NCBI RefSeq assembly: GCF_014204945.1
Contig: NZ_JACHMN010000003.1
Span: 992,001-1,056,000 of the forward strand
Reading direction: 5' to 3'
Source of the DNA: Allocatelliglobosispora scoriae
GTDB taxonomy: Bacteria; Actinomycetota; Actinomycetes; Mycobacteriales; Micromonosporaceae
Length of the DNA stretch: 64,000 nucleotides
Both the position numbers and the translations under genes were made by a program. The notes beneath the pieces were generated by a model, which saw only the letters and a list, made by a program, of their open reading frames with translations, had not been told where the DNA came from and ran no database searches. This document shows, piece by piece, positions 9,201 to 17,324 of this stretch (positions within the stretch are counted from its first letter, which is position 1; every line of letters begins with the position of its first letter).

Positions 9201-9520
9201 GAGGAGTGAGGGAGCGGAGCGACCGAGCCCCGCAGGGCGCGCCGGGGAGTTGTGTGCTGGCGCGAGGAGTGGGGGAGCGGAGCGACCGAGCCCCGCAGGG
9301 CGCGCCGGGGAGTTGTGTGCTGGCGCGAGGAGTGGGGGAGCGGAGCGACCGAGCCCCGCAGGGCGCGCCGGGGAGTTGTGTGCTGGCGCGAGGAGTGGGG
9401 GAGCGGAGCGACCGAGCCTCGCAGGGCGCGCCGGGGAGTTGTGTGCTGGCGCGAGGAGTGGGGGAGCGGAGCGACCGAGCCCCGCAGGGCGCGCCGGGGA
9501 GTTGTGTGCTGGCGCGAGGA
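9201..9520. repeat. Tandem repeat, five copies of a 63-bp unit
   Basis: The segment starting GAGGAGTGGGGGAGCGGAGC recurs at 9201, 9264, 9327, 9390 and 9453, with a broken sixth beginning at 9516. Copies are nearly identical; the first has a few changes and the fourth has C to T. The unit contains GGAGCGGAGCGACCGAG and GGGCGCGCCGGGGAGTTGTG. It fills most of the gap between the DUF350 gene and the spermidine-synthase-like gene. As 63 is divisible by 3, it leaves open frames on both strands, which I treat as artefacts. Confidence 0.95.
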
Positions 9521-9547
9521 AGGCCGGCTGGGTCGTTCTCGGAAGGC

Positions 9548-9973
9548 TCACGGGATCATGGAAGCACACACGATGGCCGCGATCGCGATATTGCTGGCGC
9601 AGCTCACCCACACGGCGGGGTGCGGCTTCGGGTCGACGATCATCTCGCCGAGCCGTCCCGGCGTCAGCATGTCGAGCACCCAGAACGCCCCGGCCATCAG
9701 CGCGGTCCCGGCGAGGCCGAAGACGGCCGTGGAGACCAGCCCGTCGAGCAGGTCCGAGTCGCTGACCGCGATCGCGGTGACGACGATCGCACCGATGCCG
9801 AGCAGCGCGGTCGCGACGTAGCTCGCCGCGTTGCGGCTGCGGTCGACCCAGATCTGGTCGCGCAGGCGACCGGGGGTGATGAGATCCACCATCAGGAAAC
9901 CGGCGAAGAGAAGCACAATTCCGACAACGGAGTAGATCACGGCCGCGAGCAGCCCGGGCAGGAGGTCAGTCAC
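9548..9973 (-). CDS. DUF350 family membrane protein
   Basis: A 141-residue protein with four hydrophobic helices, about 9-31, 47-67, 78-98 and 115-138. It contains two copies of an MLTPGR/LITPGR-type motif (residues about 32 and 97), which suggests an internal duplication. The size and layout fit DUF350 (YjfL) inner-membrane proteins. These are often found with glutathionylspermidine-synthase-like genes (E. coli yjfL-yjfM-yjfC), and such a gene lies about 500 bp away, divergently. GTG start. Function unknown. Confidence 0.75.
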   Translation of the reverse strand: MTDLLPGLLAAVIYSVVGIVLLFAGFLMVDLITPGRLRDQIWVDRSRNAASYVATALLGIGAIVVTAIAVSDSDLLDGLVSTAVFGLAGTALMAGAFWVLDMLTPGRLGEMIVDPKPHPAVWVSCASNIAIAAIVCASMIP

Positions 9974-10032
9974 GCGGCGACCTTAGCGCACCCCGTCCAG
10001 ATCCTTGCCAACGATCTGTACGCTCACCAGCC

Positions 10033-10137
10033 ATGACCCCCGCTCCACTCCTCGACCCGGTCGCGTGCCTGCCCGGCGTGCCCGCCGGCTCACCTGCGCT
10101 GCCCCCCGGTGCGGCGCCGCTCGGTGCACTGCCGTGA
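10033..10137 (+). CDS. Possible 34-residue leader peptide
   Basis: An ATG-started reading frame of 34 residues (MTPAPLLDPVACLPGVPAGS at the N-terminus), rich in Pro, Ala and Leu. Its TGA overlaps the GTG start of the next gene (GTGA at 10134-10137), the same coupling seen for true gene pairs here. There is no clear ribosome binding site. It may be a small translated leader that couples to the downstream gene, or chance. No homologue comes to mind. Confidence 0.25.
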   Translation: MTPAPLLDPVACLPGVPAGSPALPPGAAPLGALP

Positions 10138-10499
10138 ACGTCAACCCCGTCCAGCCGGGTAAGCCGCCGAAGAAGCGCAAGACGGCGCAGCGCCCCACCG
10201 TCCCGGTCCCGCCGGTGCAGCCGGTCCAGCCGGCGAAGCGGCGCATGCGCTCCCGCAACGTGGTCATCGGCGGCATCGCCGCGACGGTGCTGACCATCTG
10301 CTCCTGCGGCTTCCTGACGCAGAAGGAGGACCGGCGCTGCGTCGACACCTCCACCAACAACGTCATCGACGACGACAACTGCAACAACGGCCACACCGGC
10401 TCCCGGTGGTATTACGGCGGCAGCAGCTCCAAGGGCAAGATGGTCGGCGGCTCGTTCGAGCGCGGCGGCTTCGGCGGCCTCTTCCACGGTGGTGGCTGA
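10134..10499 (+). CDS. Small membrane-anchored protein, YgiB/YjfM-like context
   Basis: A 121-residue protein. A basic, proline-rich N-terminus (about 1-40) is followed by one hydrophobic helix (IGGIAATVLTICSCGFL). A short domain with CVDTSTNNVIDDDNC and RWYYGG, and a Gly/Phe-rich tail, completes it. The paired-Cys/RWYYGG pattern resembles small proteins found beside glutathionylspermidine-synthase-like genes, as DUF1190 YgiB/YjfM are in enterobacteria. GTG start overlaps the stop of the possible leader peptide. The next gene begins 1 nt after its stop. Role unknown. Confidence 0.65.
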   Translation: MNVNPVQPGKPPKKRKTAQRPTVPVPPVQPVQPAKRRMRSRNVVIGGIAATVLTICSCGFLTQKEDRRCVDTSTNNVIDDDNCNNGHTGSRWYYGGSSSKGKMVGGSFERGGFGGLFHGGG

Positions 10500-10500
10500 C

Positions 10501-11688
10501 GTGCGCAGGATGACCCGCCCCGCCCGTCCCGGCTGGCGCGACACGGTCGAGTCGCAGGGCCTGGGCTACGCGGTGACGCTCAACGCGCAGGGCGAGATCT
10601 ACGACTACTGGGACGAGACCGCCTACTACGAGTTCTCGCTCACCGAGATCGAGGCGCTGGAGACGGTCGTCGCCAACCTGCACGAGATGTGCCTCGCCGC
10701 CGCCGAGCACGTCATCGCCGCCGGGCGCCTGCACGACTACGGCATCCGGGATCCGCACGTCATCGACATGATCACGAAGTCCTGGCGGGAGCGGGACCGG
10801 GCACCGAGCGTCTACGGCCGCTTCGACCTGCGCTACGACGGCTCCGGCCCCGCCAAGCTCCTCGAATACAACGCGGACACCCCGACGTCGCTGCTGGAGG
10901 CCGCCGGACCGCAGTGGTTCTGGCTGGAGGAGCTCTTCCCCGAGGCCGACCAGTGGAACTCGCTGCACGAGCGGCTCGTCGACGCGTGGCGGGCACAGGC
11001 GCCGCTGCTGCCGACCGGGCCGCTGCACCTGGCCTACTCCGAGGCCGACGAGCTCGGCGAGGACTACCTCACCGTCGCCTACCTGCAGGAGTGCGCCGAG
11101 CAGGCCGGGCTGCACACGGTGCTGATCTCGATGGAGGAGATCGGCTGGGACCCGGCCGAGCAGCGCTTCATCGACCTGCAGAACCGCACGATCAAAGCGA
11201 TCTTCAAGCTCTACCCCTGGGAGTGGCTCACCACCGACAAGTTCGGCGAGCACGCCGTGCGCGCCGCCAACGGTCCGATCTGGATCGAGCCGCCGTGGAA
11301 GATGCTGCTGTCCAACAAGGCGCTGCTCGCGATCCTCTGGGAACTCTTCCCCGGCCACCCCAACCTGCTGCCGAGCTATCTCGACGGTCCGCGTGAGCTG
11401 GCACCGACCGGATATGTCGCCAAGCCGCTGCTGGGGCGGGAGGGTGGCGGCGTACGCATCGTCACTCCCGGCGGCGAAGTGACGCTGCCGGTGCCCGAGG
11501 GCGGTCCGGTCTACGGCGCGGAAGGCTTCTGCTACCAGGCTTTCTACCCGCTGCCCGACTTCGGCGGACGGCGGCCGGTCCTCGGGGCCTGGGTGGTCGA
11601 CGGCGAGCCGGCCGGGCTCGGCATCCGGGAGGCCGAAGGGCTCATCACCGACCAGGGCGCGCGCTTCGTTCCGCACCTGATCGTCTAG
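10501..11688 (+). CDS. Glutathionylspermidine synthase-like ATP-grasp protein
   Basis: A 395-residue protein of the GSP_synth family (E. coli YgiC/YjfC). Characteristic parts are YWDETAYYEFSLTEIEALE near the N-terminus, RFDLRYDG and LLEYNADTPTSLLEA. The C-terminal ATP-grasp end has YVAKPLLGREGGGVRI and YQAFYPLPDF. The amidase half of true bifunctional Gsp is absent, so it is a ligase-only homologue whose substrate is unknown. It probably forms an operon with the small membrane protein. The GTG start is 1 nt after the upstream stop; ATG 10510 is also possible. Confidence 0.85.
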   Translation: MRRMTRPARPGWRDTVESQGLGYAVTLNAQGEIYDYWDETAYYEFSLTEIEALETVVANLHEMCLAAAEHVIAAGRLHDYGIRDPHVIDMITKSWRERDRAPSVYGRFDLRYDGSGPAKLLEYNADTPTSLLEAAGPQWFWLEELFPEADQWNSLHERLVDAWRAQAPLLPTGPLHLAYSEADELGEDYLTVAYLQECAEQAGLHTVLISMEEIGWDPAEQRFIDLQNRTIKAIFKLYPWEWLTTDKFGEHAVRAANGPIWIEPPWKMLLSNKALLAILWELFPGHPNLLPSYLDGPRELAPTGYVAKPLLGREGGGVRIVTPGGEVTLPVPEGGPVYGAEGFCYQAFYPLPDFGGRRPVLGAWVVDGEPAGLGIREAEGLITDQGARFVPHLIV

Positions 11689-11742
11689 CACTGGCCACAC
11701 GTACCCTCGACAGATCGACGTCGGACGACGACCATCTGTGGA

Positions 11743-12903
11743 ATGGATGACGCCGACTCCCTCGCACAGGCGGTCGACCTATTCCACTCGTGGCAGCTCG
11801 ACGACGCGTTCACGCTCCTCGGCGAGCTGGTGAGCAGCCCGCTGCGGCTCGCTGCGATGCCGCCCCTCGCGCGAGCCACCACCCAGCGGTTGTATGCCGA
11901 GGTCGCCCGCGAGACCGGCCGCCTCGACCTGGCGCTGCCGATCGCGCAGCCGCTCGCGCACCACTGCTTCACGGTCTGGGGTCCCCGGCACCCGGTGACC
12001 TTGCGTGCCACCGTCACCTACGCCACGATCCTGCACGACCTGGGCCGCATCGAGCGGGCCGAGGTGCTCTACCGGATGGTGCTCAACGGCGGCGGTCAGC
12101 GGCGCCGCCACACGGCCCGTGCGGTGCTGCTCGCCCGCGCCCACCTCGCCCTCATCGCCGCCGACCGAGGCGATGCGCCCCGTGCGATCGAGGCGCTGAC
12201 CCAGTCGCTGGCCCGGTTCCGCCACGAGTTCGGCGCCTTCGACCCGCACACCGTCCGGATCACCCGGCAACTCATCGACCTGCAGATCCGCTCCGGCGAT
12301 CCGGCCTCCGCCCGACGGCTGCTCAGCTCCGCCCATGTCGACGCGATGGACGACCTCGGCGCCCGCCACATCGTGACGAGGCTGCTCAGCCAGGACCTGA
12401 TCGAGCTCGACGCCGAGGGTCCGGTCGAGGAGGTCGAGGTCGACGACGACGCGCCCCGGCTCACCGGACCGCGGAAGATGGCGGTCTGGCGGCGACGGCC
12501 GGTGCGCACCTCGGCCTATGTCGCGGGGGCTGCCGCGGTCACGGCGCTCGCCGTCGCAGTCGGCTCGGTGCTGACCCGGCCGGAGCCGCCGAAACCACCG
12601 GTCATCGTCACCGAGGCGCAGCCGACCGTCACCGCGCCTGGCCCCCCGGAGGCGGTCAAGATCGTCGCGACGACGAAGGAGATCGCGGTGACCTGGGTGG
12701 ATCCGTCCCAGGGGTCGGCGACGCCGGTGGTCACGATCGTGATCGACGGCCAGCAGAGCTCGCAGTCCCTGGCACCCGGAACGCACCGCTTCACCCAGCG
12801 CGGCTATCCAAAGAAGATCACCTTCTGCGTCACGGTGAGCCTCCTCTGGCCCACCGCCGACGGCTCCCACCCCGCACCTCAGCAATGCACCCACGCCGAC
12901 TGA
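11743..12903 (+). CDS. TPR-repeat protein with one transmembrane helix
   Basis: A 386-residue protein of unknown function. Residues about 10-225 form helical repeats of TPR type (ALPIAQPLAHHCFTVWG, TYATILHDLGRIERAEVLYR, RAHLALIAADRGDAPRAIEA). An acidic linker, one transmembrane helix (about 258-277), a Pro/Thr-rich stretch and a C-terminal fibronectin-III-like domain (IAVTWVDPSQGSATPVVTI) follow. The likely layout is cytoplasmic TPR scaffold and extracellular small domain. It stands alone, downstream of the GSP_synth-like gene. Confidence 0.7.
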   Translation: MDDADSLAQAVDLFHSWQLDDAFTLLGELVSSPLRLAAMPPLARATTQRLYAEVARETGRLDLALPIAQPLAHHCFTVWGPRHPVTLRATVTYATILHDLGRIERAEVLYRMVLNGGGQRRRHTARAVLLARAHLALIAADRGDAPRAIEALTQSLARFRHEFGAFDPHTVRITRQLIDLQIRSGDPASARRLLSSAHVDAMDDLGARHIVTRLLSQDLIELDAEGPVEEVEVDDDAPRLTGPRKMAVWRRRPVRTSAYVAGAAAVTALAVAVGSVLTRPEPPKPPVIVTEAQPTVTAPGPPEAVKIVATTKEIAVTWVDPSQGSATPVVTIVIDGQQSSQSLAPGTHRFTQRGYPKKITFCVTVSLLWPTADGSHPAPQQCTHAD

Positions 12904-12972
12904 GCAGCCAAGCGCCACTTCCCGACACCGCAGGTACTCTCGCCACTTGATCCGGTGCGTCATGATGGACGG

Positions 12973-13209
12973 ATGATCTCTCCAAACCGCTGGTGGACCC
13001 GGGTAGGTGCGGCCGTGGCCGCGATGATCGTGACCGTGCTGGCGCCCGCAGCCGCGTGGGCCGAGACGAGCGGCGCCGCCGACCTCGTCCGCAAGAAGAA
13101 GAGCAGCCTCGGCTTCGGCACGATCCTGGGTGGCCTGTGCTGCCTCGTCGTCGTCGGCATCATCGTGGTCGTCGTCGTCCTCGTGCTCCGCAGGCAGAAG
13201 AACAAGTAG
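12973..13209 (+). CDS. Small secreted/membrane protein
   Basis: A 78-residue protein. A signal sequence (about 1-31, with AAAWA before the cleavage point) is followed by a short basic stretch. A strongly hydrophobic helix of mostly Val, Ile and Leu (about 50-72) and a basic RRQKNK tail complete it. It may be a small single-pass membrane peptide. GTG 12955 upstream is in frame but adds no signal-like sequence. Function unknown; such proteins are common in actinomycetes. Confidence 0.6.
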   Translation: MISPNRWWTRVGAAVAAMIVTVLAPAAAWAETSGAADLVRKKKSSLGFGTILGGLCCLVVVGIIVVVVVLVLRRQKNK

Positions 13210-13239
13210 CCGTCCCCGACACCCGCCCGCCCCTCGATC

Positions 13240-13320
13240 CCCCAAGATCGTCGCAACTCTTCAAGAGGTGGTCCCATGGGTTTTCGGACCACCTCTTGAA
13301 GAGTTGCGACGATCTTGGGG
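13240..13320. repeat. Perfect 35-bp inverted repeat carrying the CAACTCTT element
   Basis: Arms 13240-13274 and 13286-13320 are perfect inverted copies around an 11-nt loop. Each arm holds CCAAGATCGTCGCAACTCTT, the left half of the dispersed element seen elsewhere here, with AAGAGGTGG replacing AAGAGTTGG. It lies between the small membrane protein gene and the convergent PrmC-like gene. It could act as a bidirectional terminator, although there is no U-tract. Confidence 0.9.
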
Positions 13321-13397
13321 TGTCTCTGGACCAGGGTGCGTACGGTGACCAGCGCCCGCTCGACCTCCGTCACGCTGTCGCCGGCTCCATCCCGTGG

Positions 13398-14159
13398 TCA
13401 GGCGCGCACACCGATCACGACGGTCGCGCCGAGCTCGTCGTCGAGCACGACCCGGGTCGTCAGCCCGCCCGCGAGCAGAGCCTTGGTCGCGGTCGGCTCC
13501 TGCTCCTCGGTGACCTCCATCAGCACCGTGCCGCCCGGGGCGAGCCAGGCACCGGCCTCGGCGGCGACCCGGCGGAGCAGGTCGAGCCCGTCGTCGCCGC
13601 CGTCGAGCGCGACCCGGGCCTCGTGCAGCCTGGCCTCGGCGGGCAGCGTCTCGATGGCGCCGGTCGGCACGTAGGGGACGTTGGCGGCGAGCACGTCGAT
13701 CCGGCCGCGCAGGTGATCGGGGAGCGCGTCGAAGAGGTCGCCCCGGCTGACCCGCCCGCCGAAGGCAGCGAGGTTGCGAGTCGCGCAGGCCACGGCGGCG
13801 GGATCGACATCGGCCGCCCAGACCTCGACCCCGTCGGCGGCCTGGGCGAGCACGAGCGCGATCGCCCCCGCGCCGCAGCACAGGTCCACGACGATCGCGC
13901 CATCGCGCAGGCCCTCAGCGGCGGTCCGTGCGAGCAGCTCGGTGCGGACGCGCGGCACGAAGACGCCGAGGTCCACGCCGACGCGGTGACCGCAGAAGGC
14001 GGCCCAGCCCAGCACCTGCTCCAGCGGCTCACCGGCGACCCGACGGGCGATCAGCTCGCCGAGGCGGTCACCGGGCGCCGCCAGCAGCAGCTCGGCCTCC
14101 TCCTCGGCGAAGACGCAGCCCGCGGCGCGGAGTGTCGTGACGACCTCGTCGGGACTCAG
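13398..14159 (-). CDS. PrmC/HemK-like N5-glutamine methyltransferase
   Basis: A 253-residue class I SAM methyltransferase related to release-factor glutamine methyltransferases. VVDLCCGAGAIALVLAQ is motif I, WAADVDPAAVACATRN the acidic-loop region, and NVPYVP stands where PrmC has NPPY. The N-terminal RVAGEPLEQVLGWAAFCG matches the family. No ATG, GTG or TTG is available in frame near the domain start. A CTG at 14159, preceded by GAGGTG and overlapping the upstream TGA (CTGA), is the best start. The NVPY variant leaves the exact glutamine substrate open. Confidence 0.75.
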   Translation of the reverse strand: MSPDEVVTTLRAAGCVFAEEEAELLLAAPGDRLGELIARRVAGEPLEQVLGWAAFCGHRVGVDLGVFVPRVRTELLARTAAEGLRDGAIVVDLCCGAGAIALVLAQAADGVEVWAADVDPAAVACATRNLAAFGGRVSRGDLFDALPDHLRGRIDVLAANVPYVPTGAIETLPAEARLHEARVALDGGDDGLDLLRRVAAEAGAWLAPGGTVLMEVTEEQEPTATKALLAGGLTTRVVLDDELGATVVIGVRA

Positions 14160-14362
14160 CGCCGCACCTCGAGGGTGTCGAGCAGCTCCAGCGTGGCGGC
14201 CGTGACGGCGGCCACGGCACGGTCGAACGCCTCGGCGTTGTGGGCGGCGGGGGCCCGGAATCCGGAGATCTTGCGGACATATTGCAGCGCGGCTGCGTGC
14301 ATGTCGTCCTCGGTGACGATCTCCTGGAAGGGCGGGCGCAGGGTTTTGATGCTCCGGCACAT
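14156..14362 (-). CDS. DUF2277 family protein
   Basis: A 68-residue protein that starts MCRSIKTLRPPF and continues AALQYVRKISGF, the hallmark of DUF2277 (usually MCRNIKTL...). Function unknown. It sits just upstream of the PrmC-like gene with overlapping stop/start, so the two are probably coupled. Confidence 0.85.
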   Translation of the reverse strand: MCRSIKTLRPPFQEIVTEDDMHAAALQYVRKISGFRAPAAHNAEAFDRAVAAVTAATLELLDTLEVRR

Positions 14363-14395
14363 GCCCCCAGTATTCCCCGCACCCCCGACAATCGG

Positions 14396-15184
14396 TCAGG
14401 GCACCTTGATCACTTTCGCCCCCGCCGCGGCGAGCAGCGGATCGAGGCGTTGCGACAGGGTACGCAGGTGGTGGCTGGGCACCTGGGGATAGAGGTGGTG
14501 CTCCAGGTGATATGTGAGCTCCAGGAAGATCCCCGGGATGATGCGCCCGCGCAGCGTACGCGTCTGGGTGATCGGGTCGTCGCCGTGACCGTGGTGCGGG
14601 AGATAGACCGTGAGCAGCGGATAGACCCAGCTCCCCACGATCGCCATCCCGGCGTAGGCGAGCACCCACGGCGTCACCGGCCACAGCGCGGCGCCGACCG
14701 CGAGCACCGTGGCCGGCACGGCCGCCTCGACGAGCAGCCAGGTCCGGTCGGCACCCCGGCGCCAGGCCCACCACCACAGTCGCAGCAGGAAGACCGGGCC
14801 GTAGCAGACCGCTCCCAGCAGGCTCAGCTCCGCCGGGTAGCCCTCCGGGTCGTCGGGGTGCGGGAAGAGGCGGTGGTGCTGCAGGTGGCTGGCACGGTAG
14901 GCGTGGCCGCTCTCCAGCAGCACCACGCCGCTGACGAAGAGCGCCCAGTCGGTGGCGCGCGGGCCGAGGCCGAGGGTGCGGTGCACGACGTCGTGGGTGG
15001 CGGTGACGACCGCGACAAAGATGCCGAACATGATCAGCGGGGTCAGCCACCACCAGCCCAGCCAGGCCGCCGCGATGAAGATGATCACCATGGCGAAGGG
15101 CCGCGTCAGCGCCGTGGCGCGCTGAACCGGGGTGGTCGCGGTCAGCTCCGGCCCGAGCTCCCGCAGGGTCGGCAGCGTCGTCAC
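14396..15184 (-). CDS. Fatty acid desaturase / carotenoid hydroxylase-like membrane protein
   Basis: A 262-residue integral membrane di-iron enzyme. The three histidine boxes are HDVVH (64-68), HLQHH (100-104) and HLEHH near residue 226. Hydrophobic helices lie between them. The family includes acyl desaturases and carotenoid ketolases/hydroxylases (CrtW/CrtR type). The GTG start overlaps the stop of the upstream FAD oxidoreductase gene, whose family also includes carotenoid desaturases. A joint role in lipid or carotenoid modification is likely, but the substrate is not known. Confidence 0.8.
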   Translation of the reverse strand: MTTLPTLRELGPELTATTPVQRATALTRPFAMVIIFIAAAWLGWWWLTPLIMFGIFVAVVTATHDVVHRTLGLGPRATDWALFVSGVVLLESGHAYRASHLQHHRLFPHPDDPEGYPAELSLLGAVCYGPVFLLRLWWWAWRRGADRTWLLVEAAVPATVLAVGAALWPVTPWVLAYAGMAIVGSWVYPLLTVYLPHHGHGDDPITQTRTLRGRIIPGIFLELTYHLEHHLYPQVPSHHLRTLSQRLDPLLAAAGAKVIKVP

Positions 15185-16668
15185 CGGGCCCGCCGCAGCT
15201 CGCGCCGGATGTCGTCGGCGACGATCCGGCTGCCGATGACGCAGGCCACGGTGCCCAGCCCCGGCCAGGTCGAGTCGCCGACCAACCGCACTCCCGGTAC
15301 GCCGAGATCGTGCGGGATCGCGTGGAGATTGGTGTGGCGCGGGGTCTGGCGTACGCCGCCGACGGCACCGTGCGGCCGGAAGGCGTACCTGGCGAATGCC
15401 CTGGGGGTTGCCGTGCTCTCGACCAGGGGCGCCTCGCCCAGCCGCGGGTAGGCGCGGCGCGCGAGGCCGAGGAGGCGCTCGCCGATCTCCGTGCGATGCA
15501 GGGTGTGCTCCTCCGGGGTGAGGCCGCTCCAGGTGGCGAGCGAGGTGTGGGTGGAGATCATCACCGCGCGGTGCCCGGCCGGGGCGCTCAGCAGGTCGCC
15601 CGGGGCGGAGACCGAGACGAACATGTTGTTGCCGTCGCCGAGCGGCGCCGCATAGTCCTGCAGCAGCTGGTGGTGGGTGAGGTCAGGTCCAGACACGTCA
15701 CTGTCGGGTACGCCGAGGAAGACCACGATCGCGCCGCCCAGCCGCTGCGTGTCCCGGGCGAGAAAGGGCGCCAGCCGGCGGGCGACCGTGCCGCCGAAGA
15801 TCGTCGAGGTCGACTCGGCCGGCAGCGCGCTCACCACGCACCGGGCACCGATCGTCGCGCGGGCCGTCCGCACCGTGAAGGCCCCGGCCCGGCCCTCGAC
15901 CCCCGTGACCAGGCTCGCCGTGCGCAGCTCGCCACCGAGCGAGCGGTAATGCGTGACGAGGCGCCGCCAGAGCCCGTGCATGCCGCCCTCGTGGCGGGTC
16001 AGCCCGGCGCCCCGGATCGTCACGCCGAGCGCGGCGTTGATCAGGGGAGCGTCGTCGAGGTCACTGTGGACGGTGTCCTCGACCAGCATGCCGAGCAGCC
16101 CGCAGAGGGCCGCGTCACCGCGCAGGCCGTGCCGGCGCAGGGCGCCGCCGAGGGTGGCGTTGAGGTGCCGGGCGAGCGGCGCGTGCCGCAGGCCGATCGC
16201 CCGGGCGTTGGCGAGCAGGTCGGCGGGGTGCCGCAGCGGCAGCCGGACGCCGGAGCGGCTGGCCCGCCAGAACCCGTCGGAGACGGTGTCCAGGAAACGC
16301 CAGAAGCGCCGGTGCGCCTCGTCGTCGCCGAAGGCGCGCAGCCGCTCGGCGTGCCAGGCGGCCTGGTCGCGGTGGAGCCGGACGGTCCGATCGGGCAGCC
16401 AGGCCTGGTAGCCGGGGAGCGCCTCGCCGATGACCGGGCCCATCCCGACGGAGTCGAGCAGCTCGGCGCCGACCCCGCCCGGTTCGAAGTCGACCAGGGT
16501 GGTCGCGCCGACGTCGAAGGAGAACCCCCGATGGCGCCAGTAGCCCGCGCAGCCACCGGCATGCCCGTGTGCCTCCAGCAGGACCGTCCGCACCCCGCGG
16601 GCCTGCAGGCGCAGCGCGGTCGCCATCCCCGCCATGCCCCCGCCGAGGACCGCCACATCGGTCTGCAT
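15181..16668 (-). CDS. FAD-dependent phytoene desaturase-like oxidoreductase
   Basis: A 495-residue amine-oxidase/phytoene-desaturase-like flavoprotein. It starts with an FAD-binding dinucleotide motif (VAVLGGGMAGMATALRLQARG) and has LLEAHGHAGGCAGYWRHRG, as in carotenoid isomerase/desaturase relatives. The C-terminal LVGDSTWPGLGTVACVIGSR is the second FAD contact. It is translationally coupled to the desaturase-like gene downstream. It could act on carotenoids or another polyunsaturated lipid. No phytoene synthase or lycopene cyclase lies in the window. Confidence 0.78.
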   Translation of the reverse strand: MQTDVAVLGGGMAGMATALRLQARGVRTVLLEAHGHAGGCAGYWRHRGFSFDVGATTLVDFEPGGVGAELLDSVGMGPVIGEALPGYQAWLPDRTVRLHRDQAAWHAERLRAFGDDEAHRRFWRFLDTVSDGFWRASRSGVRLPLRHPADLLANARAIGLRHAPLARHLNATLGGALRRHGLRGDAALCGLLGMLVEDTVHSDLDDAPLINAALGVTIRGAGLTRHEGGMHGLWRRLVTHYRSLGGELRTASLVTGVEGRAGAFTVRTARATIGARCVVSALPAESTSTIFGGTVARRLAPFLARDTQRLGGAIVVFLGVPDSDVSGPDLTHHQLLQDYAAPLGDGNNMFVSVSAPGDLLSAPAGHRAVMISTHTSLATWSGLTPEEHTLHRTEIGERLLGLARRAYPRLGEAPLVESTATPRAFARYAFRPHGAVGGVRQTPRHTNLHAIPHDLGVPGVRLVGDSTWPGLGTVACVIGSRIVADDIRRELRRAR

Positions 16669-16737
16669 AGGCGATATCGTGCGCCTGCTCGGCGCCGCGC
16701 ACCAGTGGTGCGGGCCGGCGGGAGCCGAGCACCTCGG

Positions 16738-17244
16738 TCACACCTTCGACAGCCAGCTCTGGTGCTCGGACGCGAAGGGCTCGGCGCCGGAGCCGATCGC
16801 CGTGTGCAGCCAGGTCGCGGCACGTAGCGCCGCGGCGATGACCTCCGGCGGATAGCCGTAGCGGATCCGGTGCTCCGCGAACTCGTCCTCGTCGAGCAGC
16901 GCCACGCTGCCGTTGTGGCGGAAGCGGACCACGTCCAGGTCGAGATCGACCATGGTCACCTCGCCCGGGTGCGGCCAGGTCGGCGGCGTGGTGATGTCGC
17001 AGTAGATCTCCAGCCGGGCTGGCGGGCCGTTGAACGAGGCGGTCCACCAGGAGCCGGGGGAGATCAGGATGACCTTGCCGTGCTCCAGCGTCTTCAGTGG
17101 ACCGTCACCGCGCCGGACCGTGGTGCCGGCGCCCGCGCCAAGCCAGACGCCGTGCCGGTCCTCCCCGAGGCGGCGCATCGTCTGGTGCCAGTGCAGCGCA
17201 CCGTCGTATTTCCGGTATGCCACGAAGACCTCATCACCCGTCAC
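16738..17244 (-). CDS. DUF402 family protein
   Basis: A 168-residue protein. Features typical of DUF402 (FomD-like/nucleoside diphosphate phosphatase fold) are VAYRKYDGALHWHQ near the start, GVWLGAG, the central PARLEIYCDITTPP and MVDLDLDVVRF, which contribute acidic metal ligands. I chose GTG 17244 because the hairpin at 17277-17318 lies just upstream; GTG 17271 adds nine residues. The precise substrate is unknown. Confidence 0.75.
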   Translation of the reverse strand: MTGDEVFVAYRKYDGALHWHQTMRRLGEDRHGVWLGAGAGTTVRRGDGPLKTLEHGKVILISPGSWWTASFNGPPARLEIYCDITTPPTWPHPGEVTMVDLDLDVVRFRHNGSVALLDEDEFAEHRIRYGYPPEVIAAALRAATWLHTAIGSGAEPFASEHQSWLSKV

Positions 17245-17276
17245 CCGGTGAGGGTACTGGGCCACTCCCACTTGCC

Positions 17277-17318
17277 GATACTGCTCCGGGTGACTAGTTG
17301 GTCACCCGGAGCAGTATC
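17277..17318. terminator. Perfect 18-bp hairpin
   Basis: GATACTGCTCCGGGTGAC (17277-17294) and its exact reverse complement (17301-17318) flank TAGTTG. It lies just after the stop of the four-helix membrane protein gene (minus strand) and before the DUF402 start. It is probably the terminator of the former. Confidence 0.75.
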
Positions 17319-17324
17319 CGAGGG

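Noticed and set aside
9201-9520. CRISPR array
   Set aside because: Units are directly adjacent, with no unique spacers, and no cas genes are present.
9170-10036. Proteins with 21-residue repeats over the tandem array
   Set aside because: 63 bp is a multiple of 3, so any open frame is preserved through the array on both strands. There is no ribosome binding site or codon preference for coding.
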